From Ardenticatenaceae bacterium (lineage in GTDB: Bacteria; Chloroflexota; Anaerolineae; Promineifilales; Promineifilaceae), in the NCBI GenBank assembly GCA_011525915.1, contig WYBM01000048.1, forward strand, positions 42,968-106,967: 64,000 nt of DNA, in the 5' to 3' direction. This document shows, in pieces, positions 28,024 through 36,133 of the stretch. The notes beneath the pieces are model-generated. The model saw only the letters and a list, made by a program, of their open reading frames with translations. It had not been told where the DNA came from and ran no database searches. A program made the position numbers and the translations under genes. Positions within the stretch are counted from its first letter, which is position 1; each line of letters starts with the position of its first letter.

Positions 28024-29229
28024 TTACCACACACGGCCCAGCACCCCTTTGAGGTAAGCAGATTCAGGGTAGGTGAGCAGAATAGGGTGATCAGGCGCCT
28101 GGCCTAAGTGCTGTAAGATTTGCACATCACGGTGGGCATCTACGGCCGCGCTAAAGAGGACTTTTTGGAACAGGTCTGCTGATATCAGGCCAGAGCAGGA
28201 AAAGGTGGCTAACAGGCCGCCTGGCTTTAACAGGCGCAGCGCCAGCCAGTTTAGATCTTTGTAGCCACGGCAGGCACGTTCTATGTCACGCTGGCTGTGG
28301 GCAAACTTAGGGGGGTCCAGAATAACCATATCAAACAAGCGCTTCTCATCACGGTAGGCGCGCAGCACGGCAAAAGCGTCCCCGGCAATATACTCGTCTG
28401 ACGGCCGTGTCCACCCATTTAATGTCACATTCTTCTCTGCTTGCTCCAGAGCCTCGGCAGAGCTGTCTATGTGTGTCACGGCTGCAGCCCCATGGGCCGC
28501 GGCATAAATGCCAAAACCGCCGGTGTAAGCAAAGGCGTTTAACACACTTTTGCCAGCCACAAACTGCGGTTGGCATACAGTCGCCCGGTTATCCCGCTGA
28601 TCCAGGTAAAAACCCGTTTTATGGCCGGACAACAGTTGGACGCCAAAGTGGTAGCCATTTTCGCTGATGTCCAGCTCTGACGGCGGCGCGGCGCCCCACA
28701 GCAAGCCGGTGGCCGGTGCCAGCCCTTCTTTTTTGCGGGCGTCGGTGTCAGAGCGTTCCAGAATACCGGCGGGTTGGGTCAGTTCTGCCAGCAGTTCCAC
28801 CAGCATCGTTTTGCGGCGCTCTATACCCAGCGTAAGGCACTGCATCACCAGCGTACGGCCGTACCTGTCTACCACCAATCCGGGCAGGCCGTCGGCCTCG
28901 GCAAAAACCAGCCGGTAGGCGGTGGTGTGTGGCGCCAGCGCCAACAACTGCCGGGCTGTCATAGCGCGTGCCAGCCGGGTGCGCCAGAAGGTGGTATCCA
29001 GCGGCTCGTTGGGGTTCCAGCTAAGAAGGCGGGCGCGAATTTGGGAGTGCGGATTGTAATAGGCCGTGGCCAGCGGCGCACCCCGGCGGTTAGCCACGTG
29101 TACCAGATCGCCAGGTTCCGGGCTGCCCTCTATGGCAGCAATGGCCCCAGAAAAGACCCAGGGGTGGCGGTTGAGGACGGGCTTTTCGCGCCCTGGTTTC
29201 AGAAGGATACGGCCGTTGATCGTTTCCAT
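28024..29229 (-). CDS. rlmI: RlmI-type 23S rRNA (cytosine-C5) methyltransferase
   Basis: 401 aa. Residues 1-80 form a PUA-like domain (GREKPVLNRHPWVFSGAI), then a central EEHEE-type domain and a Rossmann SAM-methyltransferase domain. SAM and catalytic motifs are LNAFAYTGGFGIYAAAHGA (motif I), DSSAEAL, DMVILDPPKFA and FSCSGLIS; the ILDPPKFA and CSG strings are typical of RlmI/RlmK-L relatives. SAM-dependent methylation of 23S rRNA is the family role. It starts 3 bases after the CoA-transferase stop and is probably co-transcribed with it. It is convergent with the cyclase genes. Confidence 0.85.
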   Translation of the reverse strand: METINGRILLKPGREKPVLNRHPWVFSGAIAAIEGSPEPGDLVHVANRRGAPLATAYYNPHSQIRARLLSWNPNEPLDTTFWRTRLARAMTARQLLALAPHTTAYRLVFAEADGLPGLVVDRYGRTLVMQCLTLGIERRKTMLVELLAELTQPAGILERSDTDARKKEGLAPATGLLWGAAPPSELDISENGYHFGVQLLSGHKTGFYLDQRDNRATVCQPQFVAGKSVLNAFAYTGGFGIYAAAHGAAAVTHIDSSAEALEQAEKNVTLNGWTRPSDEYIAGDAFAVLRAYRDEKRLFDMVILDPPKFAHSQRDIERACRGYKDLNWLALRLLKPGGLLATFSCSGLISADLFQKVLFSAAVDAHRDVQILQHLGQAPDHPILLTYPESAYLKGVLGRVW

Positions 29230-29232
29230 GAG

Positions 29233-30144
29233 TTAATAACCATAATCAGCTGCGGCCGTGGGCGCCGGCCGCTTTATCTGTAAATCTGCCAGGCGCTCTG
29301 GGCCTAACAGGGCCTGATAGGCGGCGCTGCTGGCTACCGGGTCTACCCAGTGGGCCTGCCAGCGGGCAAAACCTTCAAGGGTTTTGCTTTGCCGGGCGTA
29401 TTCCAGGAAAAAAGAATGGTCGCGGTTGTAGTGGCCGGGTACGGGCGACGGATGGGCCCCCCAGGGAGCGTGGACCACCGCGCTCACCTTAAAACCGGGG
29501 GTAATGACCCGGTTGGGGTCGCTGCTGATGATGGCTGGGGGCACAATCTCTTCGGCGGTGATAAGGATGTGCCGCGCCGCCAGGCACGCCTCACGGGTGA
29601 TGCCCAGGTTGCCCCAACTGTGGGCGTTACCATACTCATCGGCCCGCTGCACATGGATGATGGCCACATCAGGGTTGAGGGCGCCAACGGCGGTTAACGC
29701 ATCACCGGTGAAGGGGCATGTTATTTGGCGTAGACGGCCGTTGCTCTGGTAAAGGCTGCTGCCCAGGGCTGTGCGTGTGGGCATAAAGGGCACCCCCATG
29801 GCCCCGGCACGCAGAGCCATGGCGATGGTCAGGTTGGAGTGGTCTTCCATCAGCAGTTGGCCGCTTTCCACGGCGCGGCGAAAGTTATGGCCGTTGCCGG
29901 TGATAACGTTGCCCACCCAGGCCGCCTGAATGCGGGACACACAGCCCGCGCCTACCATCTGGTCAAACAAAATGTCAGAAATAGGGCCGATGAGCGTCAG
30001 GTTTTTTCGGCGCTGCCGCATGATCTCATGGCCGGCAGCAAAAGGGATGAGCGTCTCTTGAGCTGTGCCCAGGGCCACCGTACTGCCGTCAGGTACAAAC
30101 TGTTTGACAGCTTCAGCCAGAGAAAGGCGTTTTGATTTTGCCAT
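29233..30144 (-). CDS. CoA-transferase alpha subunit (GctA-like), unpaired
   Basis: About 303 aa starting at MAKSKRLSLAEAVKQF; the longer reading from 30183 adds 13 atypical residues. It is a family I CoA-transferase subunit A: FVPDGSTVALG near the N-terminus, GAGCVSRIQAAWVGN, and PFTGDALTAVGALNPDVAIIHVQRADEYGN. Such enzymes transfer CoA between acyl-CoA and acids and need a beta subunit carrying the catalytic Glu. No beta subunit lies on either side; downstream is rlmI and upstream a transposase remnant. A partner may be elsewhere or may have been lost in the upstream rearrangement. Confidence 0.8.
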   Translation of the reverse strand: MAKSKRLSLAEAVKQFVPDGSTVALGTAQETLIPFAAGHEIMRQRRKNLTLIGPISDILFDQMVGAGCVSRIQAAWVGNVITGNGHNFRRAVESGQLLMEDHSNLTIAMALRAGAMGVPFMPTRTALGSSLYQSNGRLRQITCPFTGDALTAVGALNPDVAIIHVQRADEYGNAHSWGNLGITREACLAARHILITAEEIVPPAIISSDPNRVITPGFKVSAVVHAPWGAHPSPVPGHYNRDHSFFLEYARQSKTLEGFARWQAHWVDPVASSAAYQALLGPERLADLQIKRPAPTAAADYGY

Positions 30145-30384
30145 ACTTGCCGTTGTCTTTTGCGTGCGATGTGTACATGTCACCTGAAATGGGATGCAAT
30201 GCTAACACAGAAATGGGAAATCCGCGATGCCGGGAACGGACAGCCATTCTAAATGTTGGGAGAAAAGGGGCACAAGAGGGCAAAAGGCTTACAACGACCA
30301 ATGTGTGCCCCGTGGCGGGGTATGCGTTTGGCGGCGTTCATAGGGCGATTTTTCACATCGCCGGCCGGCAAGCCTATACCTTTT

Positions 30385-30647
30385 GGCGGCAGCAATGGCA
30401 TATTGAGAACGATGGCTTTAGAGAATTGAAGGCAAGCTGGCTCCTGGAAAAAGCACCTTGGAGCTGCACTCAGGAAGTGTTGGTTTTGGCCAGAGTCACT
30501 TTCAGCCTCATTACCACTAATGTCTCTGAAATCGCCAAGACGGCTCAGGGTCGTCGCTTAACCGGTCAGGGGATTCGCCGCCTCCGCCGGAAACTGAATC
30601 GAGAAGTGGGGCTGGTGCCGGTTATTGTCTTTGCCGCAGGCGCCTAG
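30385..30647 (+). pseudogene. C-terminal remnant of an IS4-type transposase
   Basis: The frame contains FWRQQWHIENDGFRELKASW followed by LLEKAPW, ARVTFSLITTNVSEIAK and a basic tail. The RW-x-IEN-x-GFRELK-x-W block is the last catalytic (Glu) region of IS4-related DDE transposases. Nothing recognisable from the N-terminal two thirds precedes it (the open frame from 30132 upstream is unlike a transposase), so it is a truncated copy. Confidence 0.65.
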
Positions 30648-30665
30648 AGTACTACCGGTGACCTT

Positions 30666-31538
30666 TCACTGAGTGCCAGCGCGTGCCTTAAGACTAGCCA
30701 GTCGGGCTGCTTCGTTCTTCACGAACCACTGATCTTGCCTGAGTTCCTCAAAGGCTTTTTCAAAATAGGGCCTCGCCTCCTCCGTTCTGCCCAGCGTCGC
30801 AAGATTCTCTGCAATCTCTTCAAACACATACCCGTCCGCTGAATCCGCTGCCAGGTGTTCGGCTTCGAGGGTACGCTGGATTGTCAGTGCCTCGTCATAA
30901 CGCCCAAGCGAACGGAGACAACGTGCGACCGCCCATTTTGCAAACTGGAGTTGTTCGGGCTTGTCGCGTGCAGTCCACTCGGCCTGTGCTTCCTCAAACA
31001 ATGGTAAAGCCTCATCAAAGCGCCCCATGTCATGCAAGTCCCACGCACTGTTATTGAGCATGGCCGGAATCAACGAGCGCGCTTTAGCGTCGTGAGATGC
31101 ACGTCCTATGGCCACCCCGCGCTGATTCCAAGCAATCGCTTCCGGCGTACCTGCATGCGTGATGGCCACCATATGGGCGGCATCAACAGCAAGGCCTTCA
31201 AAATGTGATGCCTGTGCCTGTTCCCACGCCTTGATGAAGAGCGCACGCGCCTTCTCTTGCTCGCCGTTGGAATTGAATGTTCGACCACGCTCAAGCAGGT
31301 AACGCACGTGCGGACGCGCCCCTGCGTTGGCAAGATGCTTTTCCACATCGTTTAACACTTCGTGGGCTTCGTCGAAACGCTGCCGTAGCGAGAAGGTACG
31401 AGCGATCTGCGTGAGCAGCTCTAGGCGGACATCACCTTGCGCCGAACTTAGGGCAGCGCGAAAACGCTCTTCACTCACCGCAGGATTGGTGTACTCCCAG
31501 AACGAATCGATATTGGGCGTATTCTCTGATGTCTGCAT
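30666..31538 (-). CDS. TPR-repeat protein
   Basis: 290 aa, built almost wholly of helical tetratricopeptide-like repeats (for example SLRQRFDEAHEVLNDVEKHL, NNSAWDLHDMGRFDEALPLF, SLGRYDEALTIQRTLEAEH, LATLGRTEEARPYFEKAF). No catalytic domain, signal peptide or membrane helix. A good AAGGAG ribosome-binding site precedes ATG 31538. It is likely a protein-interaction adaptor. It contains no ACGGCCGT octamer, and it is flanked by a transposase remnant, so it may be recently acquired. Confidence 0.75.
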   Translation of the reverse strand: MQTSENTPNIDSFWEYTNPAVSEERFRAALSSAQGDVRLELLTQIARTFSLRQRFDEAHEVLNDVEKHLANAGARPHVRYLLERGRTFNSNGEQEKARALFIKAWEQAQASHFEGLAVDAAHMVAITHAGTPEAIAWNQRGVAIGRASHDAKARSLIPAMLNNSAWDLHDMGRFDEALPLFEEAQAEWTARDKPEQLQFAKWAVARCLRSLGRYDEALTIQRTLEAEHLAADSADGYVFEEIAENLATLGRTEEARPYFEKAFEELRQDQWFVKNEAARLASLKARAGTQ

Positions 31539-31834
31539 ATTCTGTACTCCTTATCAGTCTGTCGTGATGGCTCAACTGACCTGAATGCGCCCACGGCCGT
31601 CACCCATCATGTACATTAGGCTGAACCGAATACCTGATGTGTCAGCGGCTGTATCTTCTCAGTTGCACGGCACACTAAAGCAAGCAAAAAGAACGCTGTT
31701 TTCTGCGCTGAAGTTATGGGCATTATCGAATGAGTTTCCAGGTCTGAAATTAGAAACAATTTCCAGACGGAAATGAGCAGGTTGATTCTAGCAATCGCCT
31801 GTGCTTGAGGCAAACGGGCAAGGAGAAACCATTG

Positions 31835-32605
31835 ATGATGGTAGCGGCAATAAGCGGACAAGCCATTTGTGTTTGCCGCCCACTTCGCTTAACATACAAG
31901 CACGGAACTCATTCGCGATTTAATGAACGCTTGGTACCCTTATTGGATGCAAATGACCGGGCCTTGATGGCCGTCTGGGTGTGCGACTTTACCAAGGCCA
32001 ACCTTGGGCCGCATCACGAACTACAGATCTCGTTATTCGCCACTTTTCGGCCGATACAGCGGCTAAAGCCTCATCCCTTTACGGTTTTCCGGACGTTGTT
32101 GGTGATACCTGAGACACGGATGGTTTGTCATGGTCTGTGGAACAGTACACATCGCGTGGTGCGGTACAATGCCGAGCATCTAGGACTTAACGCACACTTT
32201 TCGTTTAGCGGAATCGAACAAACCCGTGGGCGGTGGCTGTTCCGGTTCGAGGATGAGGCGGGAGGCATGATCGCGGAAGGGGATTTGGGTGTTACGACTA
32301 GACAGTCCCCCGCTGTGATGTGGCAAATGCTGCGGTCTATTGGCGTTTATGGGCTGATGCAATCGGCCCGGTCTCCCTTCAATCACGTTTCAGTTGTCAA
32401 TACCCGCAGTCAGTTTGCCGACGCGAATCTGGTTGCTCATACATATATGCAGAGTAACAAGCAGGTCATCCGCTATGTCGATTCGCAAGATCGTTTGGTG
32501 ATCAGCCACCCGCTGTATACTTCCCTTGGTTTTGCGCCGGACTTTGTGCAACAGATTGATGGGGTGCAATTTGTCTACCTTCGGCCCGAGTCAGAGGGTG
32601 CATAA
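31835..32605 (+). CDS. Acetoacetate decarboxylase-like beta-barrel protein
   Basis: About 256 aa. The ATG at 31835 follows AAGGAG at 31820-31825; the longer frame from 31805 would place that site inside the gene. The pattern (RLVPLLDANDRALMAVWVCDFTKANLGPHHELQISLFATF.., FRTLLVIPETRMVCHGLWN) resembles acetoacetate-decarboxylase-fold proteins, whose barrel binds small keto acids. A catalytic Lys equivalent could not be confirmed by eye, so enzymatic activity is open. It stands alone between a TPR gene on the other strand and decayed DNA, and has no ACGGCCGT site. Confidence 0.5.
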   Translation: MMVAAISGQAICVCRPLRLTYKHGTHSRFNERLVPLLDANDRALMAVWVCDFTKANLGPHHELQISLFATFRPIQRLKPHPFTVFRTLLVIPETRMVCHGLWNSTHRVVRYNAEHLGLNAHFSFSGIEQTRGRWLFRFEDEAGGMIAEGDLGVTTRQSPAVMWQMLRSIGVYGLMQSARSPFNHVSVVNTRSQFADANLVAHTYMQSNKQVIRYVDSQDRLVISHPLYTSLGFAPDFVQQIDGVQFVYLRPESEGA

Positions 32606-32655
32606 AAAATCACTGGTTAAAATGAGAAGTATCGATACTTTCATCCAATCATAGA

Positions 32656-32825
32656 TTGATAATCATGCAATCTTAGGCACGGCCGTCGCCATTTTGCAAG
32701 ATGGCGACATTATCTATACGGCCGGTTTTGGCACAACAAGCGACGTGGTATGGGGTAACGCTACACGCTTCTATCCGCTGGTGGATATTTACCGGCGTCA
32801 GGCCCTACTGAAAACTGGCCAGTGA
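32656..32825 (+). pseudogene. Serine beta-lactamase-family fragment
   Basis: An open frame reads GTAVAILQDGDIIYTAGFGT, the typical N-terminal strand of class C beta-lactamase-like hydrolases (PGxAVAVVxDGxxxYxxGFG). It then diverges (WGNATRFYPLVDIYRRQ) and enters the CAGTGATCAGT-type repeat, ending at TGA 32823-32825. The SxxK and YxN motifs are absent. It is truncated on both sides and abuts the truncated ABC-F gene. Confidence 0.55.
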
Positions 32826-32845
32826 TGACTGAAAACTAATACCAG
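32799..32845. repeat. CAGTGATCAGT-type palindromic repeat, copy B (half element at a deletion junction)
   Basis: The string AGGCCCTACTGAAAACTGG...CTGAAAACTAATACCAG matches the right half of the element at 43725-43820, including AGGCCCTACTGA and the terminal ATACCAG. It lies exactly where the beta-lactamase fragment ends on one side and the ABC-F gene is cut on the other. Confidence 0.7.
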
Positions 32846-33990
32846 GGCCCTGTCAGTACCACGCGCCGCCCCACCAAAATGGTTAGATTAAGGTTGGTCA
32901 GCAGCGGCGACTGCCCCTCATAACCGACAGAGAGATTGTCGATGGTGAGGACATCACGGCCAATGTGTTCTGGCTCACGAAAGGCCAGCTTCATGTGCCA
33001 GCTCTGTTTGGGCTTTTCCACACGCTCATCAGAGGCAAGATAGCGGTCTAGTTTTTTCTCACGTGATTTGGCTTTGCGCATCACTTTTTTGGCCAGGCGG
33101 CGCACGTTGGGCTGGCGTGGCGTGGTGCTGCGCTCGACAGAAAGGGATTGTTCGCGGGTGCGGGCAATATCTTGTTTCAGGCGCCGGATTTCATAGACCT
33201 GATCTTTGTAGGTGGCCAGCTGCTTTTTGCGTTCGGCCAGGAATTGGTTCAGGTAGTCACTGTAGTTGCCGGTGTAATCACGGGTGGTGTGGGTTACGGG
33301 GTCAAGGTCTATGATGCGGGTAACGGTATGGTCCAGGAAGGTGCGGTCATGGGAGACGATGAGGGCGCCGCCGGGATAGTCAGCCAGCCAGTCTTCCAGC
33401 CATTCGAGCATATCGATGTCCAGGTGGTTGGTGGGTTCGTCTAGCAGGAGCAAATCAGGTTGGCGTAGGATAATGAGCGCCAGGGCGAGGCGGGTTTTTT
33501 GGCCGCCGCTGAGATGGCTTACAAGAGTGTCAGGCTGAATGTCGGCCAGACCGAAGATGGTGAGGGTGGTTTGCATACGGCCGTTATCATACCGACGCAA
33601 TCGGGCCAAAACCTCATCATAAGCAAGCCGCCACGCTTCATTCTCTGGCTGTTGGCTGAGGGCGGTGCCCAAGTGCGCCAACTCGGCCTCCATGGCGGCG
33701 GGATCGCCAACGGTCTGATGCAGGAGTTCGGCCAGGGTGTGTGTTGGGTCCGGCTCGAAGCCTTGGGCCAGATAGCCAATGTAAATATCTGCAGGGGAAA
33801 GGGCGACATGACCGCTGTCCGCGTGTTCCTGCCCGGTGAGAATGCGTACGAGTGTGGTTTTACCGCTGCCATTTGGCCCAATCAGGCCAACCCGTTCACC
33901 AGGGTTAACAGAGAAGGTGATGTCTTTGAGGATGGGATGAAGGCCGAAAGATTTGGTGATCTGGTGTGCCGTAAGTGAGGCAGTAGACAT
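32836..33990 (-). CDS. ABC-F ATPase, truncated in its second ATPase domain
   Basis: 384 aa versus about 520-640 for intact ABC-F proteins. Domain 1 is complete: Walker A GPNGSGKT near residue 38, signature LSGGQKTRLALA, Walker B LLLLDEPTNHLD and SHDRTFLD. The interdomain linker follows (ARTREQSLSVERSTTPRQPN region). Domain 2 stops at its Walker A: VVLTGP is followed by WY and a stop instead of NGSGKT. ABC-F proteins act on the ribosome and need both sites, so this copy is probably inactive or a regulatory remnant. The truncation coincides with a dispersed repeat. A hairpin lies at the ribosome-binding site. ATG 33990 has AAAGGG upstream. Confidence 0.85.
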   Translation of the reverse strand: MSTASLTAHQITKSFGLHPILKDITFSVNPGERVGLIGPNGSGKTTLVRILTGQEHADSGHVALSPADIYIGYLAQGFEPDPTHTLAELLHQTVGDPAAMEAELAHLGTALSQQPENEAWRLAYDEVLARLRRYDNGRMQTTLTIFGLADIQPDTLVSHLSGGQKTRLALALIILRQPDLLLLDEPTNHLDIDMLEWLEDWLADYPGGALIVSHDRTFLDHTVTRIIDLDPVTHTTRDYTGNYSDYLNQFLAERKKQLATYKDQVYEIRRLKQDIARTREQSLSVERSTTPRQPNVRRLAKKVMRKAKSREKKLDRYLASDERVEKPKQSWHMKLAFREPEHIGRDVLTIDNLSVGYEGQSPLLTNLNLTILVGRRVVLTGPWY

Positions 33991-34004
33991 GGTTCACATC
34001 CCTT

Positions 34005-34034
34005 TATTGGTAGAAATGGCCGTTTCTGCCAATA
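34005..34034 (-). promoter_or_regulatory. Leader hairpin at the ABC-F ribosome-binding site
   Basis: On the minus strand TATTGG-C-AGAAA pairs with TTTCT-A-CCAATA around a CGGCCA loop (11 pairs, one mismatch). Its 3' edge touches the AAAGGG ribosome-binding site at 34000-34005. Antibiotic-resistance ABC-F genes are often controlled by leader structures, so a translational or attenuation switch is plausible. Confidence 0.45.
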
Positions 34035-34516
34035 TAAAAGTGGTCAAACAAAGCAGAGAAGGGAGATGGTGAACTTAGTCCGTCATGGGTTTTTGTGTAA
34101 TAACCTCACATAAAAATTTGTGCCATTATCTAAAAGATGCCAGGTGATGTCAAGCAGCGTCAACTAGCATCACGGCCATTTCAAAGGCGGAAAATAGTGA
34201 ACAAAGCAGCCTCGATTTGCTAACGTTGTAATTTTGCATACCAACAAAGCAGCAAACTAGGTTCAAATGAAACATATAGGTTGATGCATTTTGTGGTAAA
34301 AACAGTATAAATGTGCACTAATTTGACGCAGTTGGGCATTCAACCGCTGGATTTAGATAGCTGGTTCTATTTTGACGAACGGTTTGTTGTCACTACTCAG
34401 GCCTAAACCTGAAAAATGAGATGCCAACTTTGACAAAATCGACTACTATGGATAAATGAACACGTCTGTGAAGTGTTTGAACCGCCCCCAATGGGCATCG
34501 AAGCCACGGAGCATTA
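34035..34516. other. Intergenic region without recognised gene
   Basis: About 480 AT-rich bases between the ABC-F leader and the cupin remnant. Only very short frames occur. It probably contains the ABC-F promoter (minus strand) and the promoter of the cupin remnant (plus strand), but no convincing hexamer pair was found. No repeat of the other families was noticed. Confidence 0.4.
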
Positions 34517-34530
34517 GAAGGAGATAAACG

Positions 34531-34738
34531 ATGGCACAAGACGAGATTGTGGCGGTACGGCCGTCGGCTGAAGTTCTTACCAGGCAGCAGCTGCCCAAAA
34601 TGAGGCGGGCGATTTTCTCTTCATCCCGGCCGATTTACCGCACCAGCCTATCAACCTTAGCCATACGGAAGCAGCGCAGGCGATTGTGGCTCGCAATGAT
34701 GCCAATGAGCAGGAAAGTGTAGAACTCTATCAACTATA
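34531..34738 (+). pseudogene. Cupin gene with internal deletion and frameshift
   Basis: A proper AGAAGGAGAT ribosome-binding site (34515-34524) precedes ATG 34531. The first 22 codons, MAQDEIVAVRPSAEVLTRQQ and on, match the start of a common cupin family (VVRPSxEVLTRQGLP). In the next frame, 34591-34738 encodes EAGDFLFIPADLPHQPINLS and ARNDANEQESVELY, the end of the same family. The central beta-barrel with the metal-binding His residues is missing and the frame shifts at the junction near 34590. The gene is therefore a deletion pseudogene. Confidence 0.75.
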
Positions 34739-34815
34739 ATTGATAACTGGTGATTCGTGATCGGTGCTGCTGATGACGCCCGGTTGCCGTTTACCAGGGA
34801 TCGCAAAAGAGATTT

Positions 34816-35967
34816 ATGACAACTGAACCCACATACCATATAGAAACATTAGCCGTGCATGCCGGGGTAGCGCCAGACCCGGTGAGCGGCGCCGTGATGA
34901 CCCCCATTTATCAGACGTCTACCTACGCCCAGGCAGACGTAGGCGTGCATAAGGGATATGAGTATTCTCGTACAGACAACCCCACCCGTACAGCGCTGCA
35001 AACCGCACTGGCGGCATTGGAAGGCGGCCAGCATGCGCTGGCTTTTGCCTCTGGTATGGCCACGATTGATACTATTTTGCGCCTGGTTAGGCCCGGCGAA
35101 CATGTGTTGTCTGGCAATGACGTGTATGGTGGTACATTCCGCCTGTTTGACAAAGTGCTGGCCGCGTATGGCCTGGAATTTAGCTTTGTGGATACAGCCG
35201 ATAGCACGGCCGTGCAGGCTGCCATGCGGCCGCATACAAAGCTGGTCTGGCTGGAAACGCCCACAAACCCTATGCTGCGCCTGACAGATATTGCTGCGGT
35301 GGCCCAGATCGCCCACGCTGCCGGGGCCTGGCTGGGCGTAGACAATACATTTGCCTCGCCGGTGCTGCAACGGCCGTTAACGCTAGGGGCAGATTTTGTA
35401 GTGCATTCCACGACCAAGTATATTGGTGGGCATTCAGATGTAGTGGGTGGGGCGGTGGTGTTAAATGACACGGCCGTGTATGAACGGCTTAAATTCCTGC
35501 AAAATGCCATTGGTGCGGTACCAGGACCCATGGACTGCTTCCTGACGCTGCGCGGCATCAAGACATTGGCGCTGCGTATGGCCCAACATTGCCGCAATGC
35601 CATCAAAGTTGCCCAATTCCTGGCCGACCATCCTCAGGTAGCGGAGGTGATTTACCCTGGCCTGGAGAGCCACCCGCAGTATGAACTGGCGCAGCGGCAA
35701 ATGGCCGGACCAGGTGGTATGATCTCTTTCATCTTACAAGGGGGGGAAGCCGCCGCACGCACCGTAGCCCGCCACACAAAGCTCTTTACCCTGGCCGAGT
35801 CGCTGGGTGGTGTAGAATCGCTCATCGAACTGCCGGCACCTATGACCCATGCCTCTGTGGCCGATTCACCCCTGGCGGTTGATCCTGGCCTGGTGCGCAT
35901 TTCCGTAGGCATTGAAAGTGCAGCAGATTTGATCACGGATTTGCAGCAGGCATTAGGAAAGCTATAA
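34816..35967 (+). CDS. metB: Cystathionine gamma-synthase/lyase-type PLP enzyme
   Basis: 383 aa, full length for the Cys/Met-metabolism PLP family. Motifs include the N-terminal THAVHAG-like LAVHAG, PIYQTSTYAQ, YSRTDNPTR, FASGMATID, LETPTNPMLRL(D), and the PLP-lysine block HSTTKYIGGHSD. The C-terminal LAESLGGVESLIELPAPMTH is also typical. It acts in transsulfuration: gamma-synthase makes cystathionine from an activated homoserine, while the lyase cleaves it. The two cannot be separated by eye. It is monocistronic, followed by a palindromic repeat, with start ATG 34816 just after AAAGAG. Confidence 0.88.
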   Translation: MTTEPTYHIETLAVHAGVAPDPVSGAVMTPIYQTSTYAQADVGVHKGYEYSRTDNPTRTALQTALAALEGGQHALAFASGMATIDTILRLVRPGEHVLSGNDVYGGTFRLFDKVLAAYGLEFSFVDTADSTAVQAAMRPHTKLVWLETPTNPMLRLTDIAAVAQIAHAAGAWLGVDNTFASPVLQRPLTLGADFVVHSTTKYIGGHSDVVGGAVVLNDTAVYERLKFLQNAIGAVPGPMDCFLTLRGIKTLALRMAQHCRNAIKVAQFLADHPQVAEVIYPGLESHPQYELAQRQMAGPGGMISFILQGGEAAARTVARHTKLFTLAESLGGVESLIELPAPMTHASVADSPLAVDPGLVRISVGIESAADLITDLQQALGKL

Positions 35968-35988
35968 AAGGTATGGAGAGTACTTAAG

Positions 35989-36060
35989 TGTTCAGTATTC
36001 AGTTGTCAGTGATCAGTTGGGTGTTCTTCTGAACTAATCACTGAACACTGATGACTGATT
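35989..36060. repeat. CAGTGATCAGT-type palindromic repeat, copy A
   Basis: Repeated CAGT/ACTG words form an imperfect inverted repeat: GTGTTCAGTATTCAG and GTCAGTGATCAGT on the left pair with AATCACTGAACACTG and ATGACTGAT on the right. It starts about 22 bases after the metB-like stop. It is the most divergent of the five copies. Confidence 0.65.
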
Positions 36061-36133
36061 GCTTGGCAAACGTCCAAAGTTGTTTTTGAACGAACCTTAT
36101 GAGTGCGCTCTCTCCCTCAAAATTTAACGTTTT

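Noticed and set aside
30132..30384. N-terminal part of the plus-strand frame upstream of the IS4-type remnant
   Set aside because: Overlaps the start of the CoA-transferase gene and has no transposase similarity; only the part after about 30385 is recognisable.
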